From assembly GCF_008123425.1 (NCBI RefSeq), contig NZ_VSSS01000022.1:680-60151 (forward strand): 59,472 nucleotides of DNA, read 5' to 3'. The first letter of the stretch is position 1, and each line of letters begins with the position of its first letter. Below are positions 1 to 9,444 of this stretch, one piece after another. A model generated the notes under the pieces. The model did no database searches and was not told the DNA's origin. It saw nothing but the letters and a program-made list of their open reading frames with translations. Origin of the DNA: Bradyrhizobium rifense. GTDB taxonomy: Bacteria > Pseudomonadota > Alphaproteobacteria > Rhizobiales > Xanthobacteraceae. The translations under genes and the position numbers were made by a program.

Positions 1-76
1 CGCGGAGGCTCCCCCTCACCCGGATCGCATCTTACGATGCGATCCGACCTCTCCCCGCAAGCGGGGCGAGGTGAAG
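1..76. repeat. Double-hairpin intergenic repeat, copy A
   Basis: This stretch is nearly identical to 4867-4940. It holds two consecutive hairpins: GGATCGCATC pairing with GATGCGATCC, then a second stem built on CTCCCCGC and GCGGGGCGAG. It lies just downstream of the malic enzyme stop codon on the minus strand, so it would be transcribed at the 3' end of that mRNA. Copy B sits in the same place behind aspS. I recognise the sequence type as a dispersed repeat of Bradyrhizobium genomes; its use as a transcript end is inference. Confidence 0.75.
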
Positions 77-87
77 AACCGCCGCCC

Positions 88-2397
88 TTACGTGAACAAC
101 GTCGGCTGCTGCCGGGCCGCGCGCTCCTGCGCTTCGACCACGGCGACCGCTGTCATGTTGAGGATGCCGCGCGCGGTGACCGAGGGGGTGAGGATGTGGG
201 CGGGCCGCGCCGGGCCGATCAGGATCGGGCCGACGGGCAGCGCGTCCGCCAGCGACTTGATCATCTGATAGGCGACGTTGGCGGTGTCCAGCGTCGGCAT
301 GATCATGATGTTGGCCTCGCCCTCGAGCTTGGAGTGCGGCAGCACCATCTTTCGCGCCGCAGCCGAAAGCGCGGTGTCGCCCTGCATCTCGCCGTCGGCC
401 TCGATCTCCGGATGCTTTTCCTTCAGCAACTGGGTCGCGCGGCGCATCTTGCGCGAGGAATCGGTGTCGTAGCTGCCGAAATCGGAGTGCGAGACGAAGG
501 CGATCTTCGGCTTGATGTTGAAGCGCTGGACGTGGACCGCGGCGAGCGAGGCGATCTCGGCGAGCTCTTCGGCGCTCGGATTGGGCCGCACTTGCGTGTC
601 GGCGATGAAGAACGCGCCCTTGCTGGTGATCAGCAGCGCCAGCGCGGCATAATCGCTAACGCCGGCCTGGAAGCCCACGATCTCGCGGACATGACGCAGA
701 TGATGCATGTAGCGGCCTTCGACGCCGCAGAGCATGGCGTCCGCCTCCCCGCGCATCACCGCCAGCGCCGCGATCACTGTGTTGTTGGTGCGCACCACCG
801 TGCGTGCCGCATCCGGCGTCACGCCGCGACGGCCGGCGACCTCGACATAGGACTGCACGTAGGAACGGTAGCGCGGATCGTCTTCGGGATTGACGAGATC
901 GAAATCCTTGCCGGCGCGGATCTGGAGGCCGAAGCGCTTGATGCGGGCTTCCACCACCGAGGGACGGCCGACCAGGATCGGCCGCGCCAGCTTCTCTTCC
1001 AGCACCACCTGCGTGGCACGCAGCACGCGCTCGTCCTCACCTTCGGCGTAGATCACACGCACCGGCTGGGTCTTGGCCTTGGCGAACATCGGCTTCATGA
1101 CGAGGCCGGAGCGGAAGGCGAAGCGCTCGAGCAGCGCGGTGTATTCGTCGAAATTGGTGATCTGCCGCGTCGCGACGCCGGACTCCATCGCAGCCTTGGC
1201 CACAGCGGGCGCGATGCGCAGGATCAGCCGCGGGTCGAACGGGCTTGGGATCAGCGAGCCGGGGCCGAAGCCCTGCGTCTCGCCGGTGTCAAAGCCTTGC
1301 GCGACCGCATCCGACGGCGCCTCGCGCGCAAGCTGCGCGATGGCCTCGACGGCGGCGTGCTTCATCTCCTCGTTGATGGCGCTGGCACCGACATCGAGCG
1401 CGCCGCGGAAGATGAAGGGAAAGCACAGGACGTTGTTGACCTGGTTCGGGTAGTCGGAGCGGCCGGTGCAGATCATCGCGTCGGGACGCACCTTGCGCGC
1501 CTCTTCCGGCATGATCTCCGGGGTCGGATTGGCGAGCGCCATGATCAGCGGCTTGTCGCCCATCGCCTTGGCCATCTCGGGCTTGAGCACGCCCGGGGCC
1601 GACAGGCCGATGAAGATGTCGGCGCCGCCGATGACGTCGCCGAGCGTGCGCTTGTCGGTCTTCTGCGCATAGACCGCCTTCCAGCGGTCCATCGTGGTGT
1701 TGCGGCCCTCATGCACCAGGCCGTCGATGTCGCAGACCCAGATGTTCTTGCGCTGCGCGCCCATCGAGACCAGCAGATTGAGTGTCGCGATGGCGGCAGC
1801 CCCTGCCCCCGACGCCACGATCTTGACGTCCGAGAGCTTCTTGCCGTTCAAGCGCAGGCCATTGGTGATGGCGGCGGCGACGATGATCGCGGTGCCGTGC
1901 TGATCGTCATGAAAGACCGGGATCTTCATGCGCTCCTTCAGCTGCGCCTCGATCTCGAAACATTCCGGCCCGCGGATGTCTTCCAGATTGATGCCGCCGA
2001 AGGTCGGCTCGAGCGCCGCCACGGTCTCGACCACACGCTCGATGGTGTCGGCGGCGATCTCGATATCGAACACGTCGATGCCGGCGAATTTCTTGAACAG
2101 GACCGCCTTGCCTTCCATCACCGGCTTGGACGCCAGCGGGCCGATATTGCCGAGGCCCAGCACCGCGGTGCCGTTGGAGACCACGGCGACCAGATTGGCG
2201 CGGGCCGTCAGCGTGGCGGCCTCAGACGGGTTCTTGGCGATCTCGGTGCAGGCAGCGGCTACGCCCGGAGAATAGGCCAGCGCCAGGTCGCGCTGGTTGG
2301 CGAGCGGCTTGGTCGCCTGGATCTCGAGCTTTCCGGGGCGCGGCAGACGGTGATAGGCCAGTGCCGCTTGGTGGAGATCATCAGAATAGGACGACAT
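88..2397 (-). CDS. maeB: NADP-type malic enzyme with C-terminal phosphotransacetylase-like domain
   Basis: The enzyme decarboxylates malate oxidatively to pyruvate in the cytosol, which in rhizobia feeds pyruvate and acetyl-CoA during growth on dicarboxylates. The 769-residue product has the long bacterial architecture: malic N-terminal domain (about 1-160, with FHDDQHGTA near 155), NAD(P)-binding domain (about 165-400, GAGAAAIA) and a phosphate acetyl/butyryl-transferase-like domain (about 430-760). In known members the last domain is regulatory and not catalytic. I chose the start [10 protein letters not shown] over an in-frame ATG ten codons upstream because malic enzymes of this class begin close to this point. 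Whether it is DME-like (NAD) or TME-like (NADP) cannot be decided by eye. A double-hairpin repeat follows the stop codon. A long ORF on the opposite strand is a shadow. Confidence 0.93.
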   Translation of the reverse strand: MSSYSDDLHQAALAYHRLPRPGKLEIQATKPLANQRDLALAYSPGVAAACTEIAKNPSEAATLTARANLVAVVSNGTAVLGLGNIGPLASKPVMEGKAVLFKKFAGIDVFDIEIAADTIERVVETVAALEPTFGGINLEDIRGPECFEIEAQLKERMKIPVFHDDQHGTAIIVAAAITNGLRLNGKKLSDVKIVASGAGAAAIATLNLLVSMGAQRKNIWVCDIDGLVHEGRNTTMDRWKAVYAQKTDKRTLGDVIGGADIFIGLSAPGVLKPEMAKAMGDKPLIMALANPTPEIMPEEARKVRPDAMICTGRSDYPNQVNNVLCFPFIFRGALDVGASAINEEMKHAAVEAIAQLAREAPSDAVAQGFDTGETQGFGPGSLIPSPFDPRLILRIAPAVAKAAMESGVATRQITNFDEYTALLERFAFRSGLVMKPMFAKAKTQPVRVIYAEGEDERVLRATQVVLEEKLARPILVGRPSVVEARIKRFGLQIRAGKDFDLVNPEDDPRYRSYVQSYVEVAGRRGVTPDAARTVVRTNNTVIAALAVMRGEADAMLCGVEGRYMHHLRHVREIVGFQAGVSDYAALALLITSKGAFFIADTQVRPNPSAEELAEIASLAAVHVQRFNIKPKIAFVSHSDFGSYDTDSSRKMRRATQLLKEKHPEIEADGEMQGDTALSAAARKMVLPHSKLEGEANIMIMPTLDTANVAYQMIKSLADALPVGPILIGPARPAHILTPSVTARGILNMTAVAVVEAQERAARQQPTLFT

Positions 2398-2642
2398 GCG
2401 GTCTCTGCCTCGCGTTACCGGCCTCAAAATGCATCATCCGGAGCAGCCTTCCAAGCGGAGGGTATTTCCGGCTCATGGAAACGGGATGAAGCACGGCCGG
2501 CGCCCCGGTGGCAACATCCGATTGCGGCCCCATCAACAGGGCGCATGGTCAAATGTTTGACAGCGCTAGCTTTCCCTAGACCTCGCGACGTTTCCCGAAT
2601 ATGGCAGGTTGCGCAGTGCACAACGAGCAACTGGAGCTGGGA

Positions 2643-4619
2643 ATGAAGCGGATTCTGATCGGCCTGATCGCAGTCGCCGTGCTTGCCGCGGGCGGATGGT
2701 TCGGCTTCAACCTCTACGCAAAGCATCGCGTCACCGCCGAGATCGAGACGGCCTTCGAGCAGATCCGCAAGCAAGGCGGCAAGGCCAGCCACGGCAAGAT
2801 CGGGTTCGATCTGCCGAGCCGCACCCTCACGATCGAGGACATCGCCGTCGATCCCGGCCAGCAGTCGCAGATGCATATCAAGATTGGCAACGTCAGGGCG
2901 ACCGGCGTGCGCCAAGGCGACGAGGGCCAGTTTTCTGCCGATACCATCGAGGTCTCGGGCATCGAGTGCGCGATCGACAGTACCGTCGGCCCGTCGCAGA
3001 TGAAGGCCGGCTATAGAGTCGCGCAGGCCACGATACGGGATTACAGCGGGACGATCAGGGCCCGGGCCTTGCCGCCATCAAACGCCATCACCGATCTCTA
3101 TCGCTTCGGTCTCGAACAGTTCAGCAGCGTCTCGGCGTCTTCAATTGAGGTGCCGACCGTTGCCGTCACCGTCGTCAGCAAGCCCGATACCGCCAAGCCG
3201 GAAGATGGGGATCTCACCTATTCGGGCCTGGTGATGAAAAATCTCAGGCACGGCAAGGTCGAGGCGACCAAGGCGGACCGGCTCACCTTCGCGTTCAAGA
3301 AGGTGCAGCCGGGCAAGCCCGGCCAGCTGACGGGAGAACTGTCGAACCTGACGATGAGCGATTTCGATGCCGCCGGCATGCTCGCTGCGTTCGATCCGCA
3401 AAAAGCGAATGACGACACCACCCATCAGCTCTACAGGCAGGTTTCGGCGGGACCTTATACGGTGACGTCCGGCGACGTTCGCCTCCAGGTCGACGGCTTC
3501 TCTATCGACGATATCGCGGTGCAGCCGTCGAAATTCCGGATGGCCGAGATGCTTGCCATGCTGCCCCAGGACCCGTCGGCGCCGCCAACGCCGGCTCAGG
3601 CGCGTGAGATGATGGAGAAACTCGCCGACTTCTATGAGGGCCTCCACATCGGCAAGATCGAGATCGGCAAGACCTCGATCACGACGCCGCAAGGAACAGG
3701 CAGCATCAATGTGGTCCGGTACAAGGACGGCGAATTCGCAGTCCAAGGCGTCGACACGCCGTCCCCGCAAGGGCAGTTCAAGATGGAGCGCTTCGCGCTG
3801 AAGTCATTCAGCACGACGAACCTGGTACGCTGGGCAGCAAGCCTCACCATGCCCGGGCGGACGCCCTCGCCGGATCAGATGTTTGGGCTTTTCGGCGTGC
3901 TCTCAGGTGCAGAGATCAAGGGCGTGACTGCGCCCTTCAAGACCACGAAGAAGCTCGTCACGGTCGACACGCTGAGCCTGGACTGGGGGCAGCTGGTCGG
4001 CTCGATCCCGAGCAAGGCGCATCTGGTGGCCAAACTTGTCACGCCCACCGATCCGTCCGATCCGAAGCAGCTTCCATTGATTGCCGCCGGCATCGACAAG
4101 CTCGCGATCGACCTCGATCTCGGGGCAGCCTGGACCGAGTCCTCCAACAGTTTCGCTCTGACGCTGGCAACCCTCGACATCGGAGGCATCGCAAAAGCGC
4201 AATTGCGTATCGCGCTCGACAATGTGCCACGCGAGCTGTTTTCGACCGACCCCGCTCAGCTTATGGGCCAGGCGGCCCGGATCGAGGCTGACACGCTCGA
4301 GTTCTCACTGCGCGACAATGGCGGCGTCGATCTCGTCGTGACGCAGTTCGCGCGCACGCAGAACGTCAGCCGCGACGCCGCACGCGGAGCCATCGTGGAG
4401 ATGATCCGGGCGCAGGGCGAGAAGGTCGCGGCTTCCAATCTCGATGCGAAGGTAGTGGTCGATGCGATCGCAAGCTTCGTCGCGACCTCGGACCAGACGC
4501 TCACCATCAAGCTGACGCCGCTCGGCAAGATGCCGGTGCTTCAGCTCATGGATGCGCTGAACAGCGACCCGATCGTCGCGCTGGCGCAGTTCAGGATCGA
4601 GGCATCGACGGGGCTGTAG
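2643..4619 (+). CDS. Large membrane-anchored envelope protein of unknown function
   Basis: I do not recognise a named family. The 658-residue product starts MKRILIGLIAVAVLAAGGWF, one N-terminal membrane anchor or uncleaved signal sequence, and the rest is predicted to lie in the periplasm. The body is rich in short beta-type stretches with repeated phrases such as DIAVDPG, SDFDAAG and IDLDLGAAW. This resembles the loose architecture of AsmA/DUF748-like envelope proteins, but no diagnostic motif is visible. The start is the ATG directly before the hydrophobic segment; upstream in-frame codons encode no signal sequence. It diverges from maeB across about 245 bp that hold no other gene. Its role is unknown. 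Confidence 0.75.
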   Translation: MKRILIGLIAVAVLAAGGWFGFNLYAKHRVTAEIETAFEQIRKQGGKASHGKIGFDLPSRTLTIEDIAVDPGQQSQMHIKIGNVRATGVRQGDEGQFSADTIEVSGIECAIDSTVGPSQMKAGYRVAQATIRDYSGTIRARALPPSNAITDLYRFGLEQFSSVSASSIEVPTVAVTVVSKPDTAKPEDGDLTYSGLVMKNLRHGKVEATKADRLTFAFKKVQPGKPGQLTGELSNLTMSDFDAAGMLAAFDPQKANDDTTHQLYRQVSAGPYTVTSGDVRLQVDGFSIDDIAVQPSKFRMAEMLAMLPQDPSAPPTPAQAREMMEKLADFYEGLHIGKIEIGKTSITTPQGTGSINVVRYKDGEFAVQGVDTPSPQGQFKMERFALKSFSTTNLVRWAASLTMPGRTPSPDQMFGLFGVLSGAEIKGVTAPFKTTKKLVTVDTLSLDWGQLVGSIPSKAHLVAKLVTPTDPSDPKQLPLIAAGIDKLAIDLDLGAAWTESSNSFALTLATLDIGGIAKAQLRIALDNVPRELFSTDPAQLMGQAARIEADTLEFSLRDNGGVDLVVTQFARTQNVSRDAARGAIVEMIRAQGEKVAASNLDAKVVVDAIASFVATSDQTLTIKLTPLGKMPVLQLMDALNSDPIVALAQFRIEASTGL

Positions 4620-4640
4620 GGCGCAACTGCCGGTGATCCT

Positions 4641-4727
4641 CGTAGCCCGGATGGAGCGAAGCGCAATCCGGGACAATTCCGTCCGCGCGCGAGACCCCGG
4701 ATTACGCTTCGCTCCATCCGGGCTACG
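4641..4727. repeat. Long inverted repeat (CGTAGCCCGGATGG type)
   Basis: The element opens with CGTAGCCCGGATGGAGCGAA and closes with the reverse complement TTCGCTCCATCCGGGCTACG, around a short unpaired middle. It would fold into one long hairpin. I recognise this sequence as a dispersed intergenic repeat of Bradyrhizobium and related genomes. It lies between two converging genes (the envelope protein and aspS), together with two other repeats that fill the 4620-4946 gap. Confidence 0.85.
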
Positions 4728-4748
4728 TGACTAGCGAAAATCCCTCCT

Positions 4749-4828
4749 CGTCATTGCGAGCGCAGCGAAGCAATCCAGAGTCTTTCCGCGGAGGGATTCT
4801 GGATTGCTTCGCTGCGCTCGCAATGACG
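4749..4828. repeat. 80-bp inverted repeat (CGTCATTGCGAGCGCAGCG type), copy 1
   Basis: The arms CGTCATTGCGAGCGCAGCGA and TCGCTGCGCTCGCAATGACG are exact reverse complements; the middle contains TCTTTCCGCGGAGG. A second copy of the same 80-bp length closes the window at 59316-59395. It is a typical intergenic element of Bradyrhizobium genomes and would form a strong hairpin in RNA from either strand. Confidence 0.9.
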
Positions 4829-4866
4829 ACGTTGAAAAACCTAACGTGATATCGGCCTGGCCGACT

Positions 4867-4940
4867 CGCGGAGAGTCCCCCTCACCCGGATCGCATCTTC
4901 GATGCGATCCGGCCTCTCTCCGCACGCGGGGAGAGGCGAA
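4867..4940. repeat. Double-hairpin intergenic repeat, copy B
   Basis: This is the second copy of the element at 1-76. It ends a few bases downstream of the aspS stop codon on the minus strand, the same position that copy A takes behind maeB. The pairing stems are conserved while loop bases differ (TTAC against TTC between the first arms), which fits selection on RNA structure. Confidence 0.75.
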
Positions 4941-4946
4941 GCAAGA

Positions 4947-6719
4947 TCACTTCTGCGGCAGGTTCACCCGCACATGCAGCTCGCGGAGCTGCTTGGGGGT
5001 GGCGTCCGACGGCGCGCCCATCAGCAGGTCCATGGCCTGCTGGTTCATCGGGAACAGCGAGATCTCGCGCAGATTGTTGGTGCCGCACAAGAGCATCACG
5101 ATGCGGTCGACACCGGCGGCCATGCCGCCATGCGGCGGGGCGCCGTACTGGAAGGCGCGGTACATGCCGCCGAAGCGCTCGACCACTTCCTGCTCGCCAT
5201 AGCCGGCGATCTCGAACGCCTTCACCATCGCTTCCGGCACGTGGTTGCGGATGCCGCCCGAGGCGATCTCATAGCCGTTGCAGGTGATGTCGTACTGAAA
5301 CGCCTTGATGGTCAGCGGATCCTGGCCCTTCAATGCGTCGAGGCCGCCTTGCGGCATCGAGAACGGGTTGTGCGAGAAGTCGACCTTCTTGTCGTCCTCG
5401 TTGTACTCGTACATCGGGAAGTCGACGATCCAGGCGAGCTCGAACCGCTCCTTGTCGGTGAGGTTCAATTCCTCGCCGACCTTGTTGCGGGCCAGACCTG
5501 AAAACTTCCAGAACTTGTCGGGATCGCCGGCGACGAAGAAGGCGGCATCGCCCTCCTTGGTACCGATCTGCGCGCGGATTGCAGCGGTGCGCTCCGACCC
5601 GATGTTGTTCGCAAGCGGGCCGGCGCCCTCGCCGCCTTCGCGCCACATGATGTAGCCGAGGCCGGGCTGGCCCTCGCCCTGCGCCCACGAGTTCATGCGG
5701 TCGCAGAAGGCGCGGCTGCCGCCGCCCGCCGCCGGGATCGCCCAGACCTGGTTCTTGGGGTCTTCGAGCATGCGCGCGAACACCTTGAAGCCGGAGCCGC
5801 GGAAGTGCTCGGAGACGTCCTGCATCTCGATGGGGTTGCGCAGGTCCGGCTTGTCGCTGCCGTATTTGCGCAGCGCTTCGGCGAACGGAATCCGCCGCCA
5901 GTTCTTGCTCACCGGCTTGCCCTTGGCGAACTCCTCGAACACGCCGGTGATGACGGGCTCCATCGCCGCGAAGACGTCTTCCTGCGTCACAAAGCTCATC
6001 TCGACGTCGAGCTGGTAGAACTCGCCGGGCAGACGGTCGGCACGCGGGTCCTCGTCGCGGAAGCACGGCGCGATCTGGAAGTAGCGGTCGAAGCCCGACA
6101 TCATCAAGAGCTGCTTGTACTGCTGCGGCGCCTGCGGCAGCGCGTAGAACTTGCCGGGATGGATGCGCGACGGCACCAGGAAGTCACGCGCGCCTTCCGG
6201 CGAGGACGCGGTCAGGATCGGCGTGTTGAACTCGAAGAAGCCCTGCCCCTCCATGCGCCGGCGCATCGACTTGATGATCTCGACGCGCGTCATGATGTTC
6301 TGATGCAGCTTTTCGCGGCGCAAATCGAGGAAGCGATACTTCAGGCGGATGTCCTCGGGATATTCCTGGTCGCCGAACACCGGCAGCGGCAGGTCGCCGG
6401 CCGGACCCAGCACCTCGATCTCGCTGACATAGATCTCGATCTTTCCGGTCGGCAGATCGTCATTGTCGGTGCCTTCGGGGCGGCGGCGGACCTTGCCGTC
6501 CATCTTGACCACGAATTCCGAGCGCAGCTTTTCGGCCTGCGAAAACGCCGGCGAGTCCGGGTCGACCACGCACTGGGTCAGGCCGTAATGGTCGCGCAAA
6601 TCGATGAACAGCACGCCGCCATGGTCGCGCACGCGATGGACCCAGCCCGAGAGGCGGATGGTCTCGCCGATGTTGCTCTCGCGGAGCGCGCCGCATGTAT
6701 GTGACCGGTAGCGATGCAT
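4947..6719 (-). CDS. aspS: Aspartyl-tRNA synthetase
   Basis: The cytosolic class II synthetase charges tRNA-Asp, and probably also tRNA-Asn in the non-discriminating form usual for this group. The 590-residue product has the N-terminal OB-fold anticodon-binding domain (about 1-140, beginning [10 protein letters not shown]), the catalytic core with motif 2 ([10 protein letters not shown] near 220), the bacterial GAD insert, and motif 3 (GVDRIVMLL near the C-terminus). The start is the ATG matching the family N-terminus; the reading frame is open for another 94 codons upstream but that part resembles no synthetase. It diverges from selO, leaving about 195 bp for both promoters. Confidence 0.96.
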   Translation of the reverse strand: MHRYRSHTCGALRESNIGETIRLSGWVHRVRDHGGVLFIDLRDHYGLTQCVVDPDSPAFSQAEKLRSEFVVKMDGKVRRRPEGTDNDDLPTGKIEIYVSEIEVLGPAGDLPLPVFGDQEYPEDIRLKYRFLDLRREKLHQNIMTRVEIIKSMRRRMEGQGFFEFNTPILTASSPEGARDFLVPSRIHPGKFYALPQAPQQYKQLLMMSGFDRYFQIAPCFRDEDPRADRLPGEFYQLDVEMSFVTQEDVFAAMEPVITGVFEEFAKGKPVSKNWRRIPFAEALRKYGSDKPDLRNPIEMQDVSEHFRGSGFKVFARMLEDPKNQVWAIPAAGGGSRAFCDRMNSWAQGEGQPGLGYIMWREGGEGAGPLANNIGSERTAAIRAQIGTKEGDAAFFVAGDPDKFWKFSGLARNKVGEELNLTDKERFELAWIVDFPMYEYNEDDKKVDFSHNPFSMPQGGLDALKGQDPLTIKAFQYDITCNGYEIASGGIRNHVPEAMVKAFEIAGYGEQEVVERFGGMYRAFQYGAPPHGGMAAGVDRIVMLLCGTNNLREISLFPMNQQAMDLLMGAPSDATPKQLRELHVRVNLPQK

Positions 6720-6913
6720 GGTCGTCCCAAAATGATGTCGGAGGATCGAATCGGACGACTGAGCCAGCCGGTCCGACGTTGCGGCAGGGTTTACCCGACG
6801 AGACCGGGGGCGGCAACCGAGGGAACGGCCTGTTTTGGGGTCGGAAGCGCCCATTTTTGGCCAATCCAGGCCCGAGCCTTTGCCGATCAGCGTTCCAGCC
6901 CTATCTTGAGGCC

Positions 6914-8389
6914 ATGACAGTCCATTTCCCGTTCCAGAACTCGTATTCGGCGCTGCCGGACAGCTTCTTTGCCCGCGTCGCGCCGACCCCCGTATCCGCA
7001 CCCCGGCTGATCAAGCTCAACCGGCCGCTGGCGGTCCAGCTCGGGCTCGATCCGGACCTGCTGGAGACCCCGGAGGGCGCCGAGATCCTGGCCGGAAAGA
7101 CGGTTCCCGCGGGAGCCGACCCCATCGCCATGGCCTATGCCGGCCACCAGTTCGGAAATTTCGTGCCCCAGCTCGGCGACGGAAGGGCGATCCTGCTCGG
7201 CGAGGTCATCGACAAGAGCGGCCTCCGCCGCGACATCCAGCTCAAGGGCTCGGGCCCCACCCCGTTCTCCCGCCGCGGCGACGGCCGCGCGGCGCTCGGG
7301 CCCGTGCTGCGTGAATACATCGTCAGCGAGGCGATGTTTGCGCTGGGCATCCCGACCACGCGCTCGCTCGCAGCCGTCATCACTGGAGAGCCCGTGATCC
7401 GCGAGACCGTGCTGCCCGGCGCGGTGCTGACGCGCGTCGCCTCGAGCCATATCCGGGTCGGCACCTTCCAGTTCTTCGCGGTCCGTCGCGACACCGACGC
7501 GATCCGCCGGCTCGCCGATCACGTCATCGCCCGCCACTATCCGGACCTGCTTCACGCCGAGCGGCCCTATCACGCCCTGCTCGCCGGTGTCGTGGCACGC
7601 CAGGCCGAGCTGGTCGCGCGCTGGCTGCTGGTCGGCTTCATCCACGGCGTGATGAACACCGACAATTCATCGATCTCGGGCGAGACCATTGATTACGGCC
7701 CCTGCGCCTTCATGGACGCCTACAATCCTGCGCAGGTGTTCTCGTCGATCGACGAGATGGGCCGCTACGCCTATGCCAACCAGCCGCGCATCGCGCTGTG
7801 GAATCTGACGCGGCTCGCCGAATGCCTGCTGCCGCTGTTCGGAGACGAGCAGGAGAAGGCGGTCGCGGAAGCGCAGGACATTCTCGGCGCCTTCTCTGAG
7901 ACATTCAGCGCGGCCTATCAGGCGGGCCTGCGCAAGAAGGTCGGCCTGTTCACCGAGCGCGACGGCGATGAGGCCCTGATCCAGGATTTGCTCGACGCCA
8001 TGGCCAAGAACCAGGCCGACTTCACCCTCACCTTCCGCAAGCTCGGCGATGCCGCAGGCGATCCGGCCGCCGACGATGCTCGCGCACAATTCATGGACCC
8101 CGCAGCCTTCGACGACTGGGCCAAGCGCTGGCACGAACGCACGGCTCTGGAGCCGCAGAGCGCCGCCGTGCGGCAAAGCGCGATGCACGCCGTCAATCCC
8201 GTCTTCATCCCGCGCAACCACCGCGTCGAGGCCGTGATCCAGGCTGCCGTGAATGACGACAATTACGCGCCGTTCGAGGAATTGGTGAAGGTGCTGGCGA
8301 CGCCGTATCAGGACCAGCCGGAGTACGCCGCCTACGCCGATCCGCCGCTGCCGGATCAGCGGGTGTTGCAGACGTTTTGCGGGACGTGA
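6914..8389 (+). CDS. selO: SelO/YdiU family protein adenylyltransferase
   Basis: SelO proteins have a pseudokinase fold and transfer AMP from ATP to hydroxyl side chains of target proteins; in bacteria they are linked to redox stress. The 491-residue length is normal. Family landmarks are [11 protein letters not shown], the glycine-rich [18 protein letters not shown], and [25 protein letters not shown], with the Asn/Asp metal-binding residues. The conserved selenocysteine-site C-terminus of eukaryotic members appears here as LQTFCGT with ordinary Cys. The start [11 protein letters not shown] fits the family N-terminus. The gene stands alone, with the phosphate-type operon beginning some 200 bp downstream. 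Confidence 0.93.
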   Translation: MTVHFPFQNSYSALPDSFFARVAPTPVSAPRLIKLNRPLAVQLGLDPDLLETPEGAEILAGKTVPAGADPIAMAYAGHQFGNFVPQLGDGRAILLGEVIDKSGLRRDIQLKGSGPTPFSRRGDGRAALGPVLREYIVSEAMFALGIPTTRSLAAVITGEPVIRETVLPGAVLTRVASSHIRVGTFQFFAVRRDTDAIRRLADHVIARHYPDLLHAERPYHALLAGVVARQAELVARWLLVGFIHGVMNTDNSSISGETIDYGPCAFMDAYNPAQVFSSIDEMGRYAYANQPRIALWNLTRLAECLLPLFGDEQEKAVAEAQDILGAFSETFSAAYQAGLRKKVGLFTERDGDEALIQDLLDAMAKNQADFTLTFRKLGDAAGDPAADDARAQFMDPAAFDDWAKRWHERTALEPQSAAVRQSAMHAVNPVFIPRNHRVEAVIQAAVNDDNYAPFEELVKVLATPYQDQPEYAAYADPPLPDQRVLQTFCGT

Positions 8390-8500
8390 GGCGGGCGCAG
8401 GCTCGCCGCTACCTATAATTGGTTCAACGGTGGATTTCGCTTTCGGCTAATCCACCATGCATATGCTCGCGCTGTGGACACGTCCGGTCCCCGGGAACCG

Positions 8501-8518
8501 CTGTCATCAAACTGAAAC
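8501..8518 (+). promoter_or_regulatory. Candidate PHO box before the gpdQ-like/ugp operon
   Basis: The sequence CTGTCATCAAACTGAAAC has a perfect first heptamer CTGTCAT, a 4-nt spacer and a partial second heptamer CTGAAAC, giving the 11-bp spacing of PhoB sites. It lies 74 nt before the ATG of the phosphodiesterase. The function of the downstream genes in organophosphate use supports a PhoB-controlled phosphate-starvation operon. Binding is inferred. Confidence 0.6.
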
Positions 8519-8591
8519 ACACGCGCTCTAACGGCCTGTCAGGGCCGTCTTGCCGGAGGCGCCCATCCTCCAAAACCCTGACAAGCGCGCC

Positions 8592-9443
8592 ATGCCTTTC
8601 AAATTCATCCACATCACCGACACGCATCTCGCGAACCCCGGGCTGAAGCTCTACGGCCTCGACCCGCGCGCGCGGCTGGATGCGGCGATTGCCGACATCA
8701 ACAAGCACCAGTCGGACGCCGCCTTCGCGGTCGTGACCGGCGACCTCACCCATTGGGGCGAAGCGGAGTCCTACGCGAACTTCGCAGACGCGATGGCGGC
8801 GCTGAAAATGCCGTACATCGCCATGGTCGGCAATCACGACAAGCGCGTGGCCTGTCTCGACGGTCTGAAGGCCGCGCCGCGCGATCCCAACGGCTTTGTG
8901 CAGGGCACCCGCACCACCGAGCACGGCCTGTTCGTGTTCCTCGACACGCTGGACGAGACCAGTCACGCCGGCGAGATGTGCGCAAAACGCTTCGACTGGC
9001 TTTCGAAGACGCTCGCCGCGGCGCCCGCTGACACGCCGTTCGTCGTGTTCATGCACCATCCGCCGTTCCCGGTCGGCGTGCACGCGATGGACGAGATTGC
9101 ACTGGCGCAGAGCGCGGAGTTCGCCGAGGTGATCGCGCCGTATCGTTCGCGCATCCGCCATCTCTTCTTCGGCCATGTGCACCGTCCGATCTTCGGCAGC
9201 TACGGCAAGATCCCGTTCTCGACGCTGCGCGGCACCAACCACCAGGTCTGGTTCGAGCTCGATGCCACCGCCACCGACCATCTGGCGAGCCACGAGCCGC
9301 CGGCTTACGGCGTCGTGCTGATCGACGATCAAAACCTCGTCGTGCACAGCCACGACTTCCTCGACACCAGTCTGCGCTTTCCCTTCGAGCCCCCCGCGGG
9401 CGTGGACGGCCGCGACTATGCGCTCAACTTCCCGGCGCGGTGA
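8592..9443 (+). CDS. GpdQ-like metallophosphoesterase (probable glycerophosphodiesterase)
   Basis: The 283-residue cytosolic calcineurin-fold hydrolase has all binuclear-metal motifs: DTH at residues 8-10, GDLTHWG, GNHDKR, MHHPPFPVG and GHVHRP. Beyond the general Icc/CpdA pattern, it shares with Enterobacter GpdQ the phrases LKLYG after the first motif, MHHPP-P-G followed by MD, and STL-GT-HQV near the end. A glycerophosphodiester substrate is therefore more likely than cyclic AMP. No signal peptide is visible, so it acts on imported substrate. Its stop is 1 nt before ugpA, which makes it the first gene of the ugp operon. I infer that it replaces the unrelated UgpQ of enterobacteria. The exact substrate is untested. 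Confidence 0.85.
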   Translation: MPFKFIHITDTHLANPGLKLYGLDPRARLDAAIADINKHQSDAAFAVVTGDLTHWGEAESYANFADAMAALKMPYIAMVGNHDKRVACLDGLKAAPRDPNGFVQGTRTTEHGLFVFLDTLDETSHAGEMCAKRFDWLSKTLAAAPADTPFVVFMHHPPFPVGVHAMDEIALAQSAEFAEVIAPYRSRIRHLFFGHVHRPIFGSYGKIPFSTLRGTNHQVWFELDATATDHLASHEPPAYGVVLIDDQNLVVHSHDFLDTSLRFPFEPPAGVDGRDYALNFPAR

Positions 9444-9444
9444 C

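Noticed and set aside
37..2646. An 869-codon plus-strand open frame opposite maeB
   Set aside because: It is rich in Arg, His and Asp without any domain, a usual antisense shadow in high-GC DNA. The minus strand encodes a complete malic enzyme.
4731..5202. Short frames on both strands through the repeats near aspS
   Set aside because: They translate repeat sequence (SLRAQRSNP, MLRCARNDD) and then run antisense to aspS.
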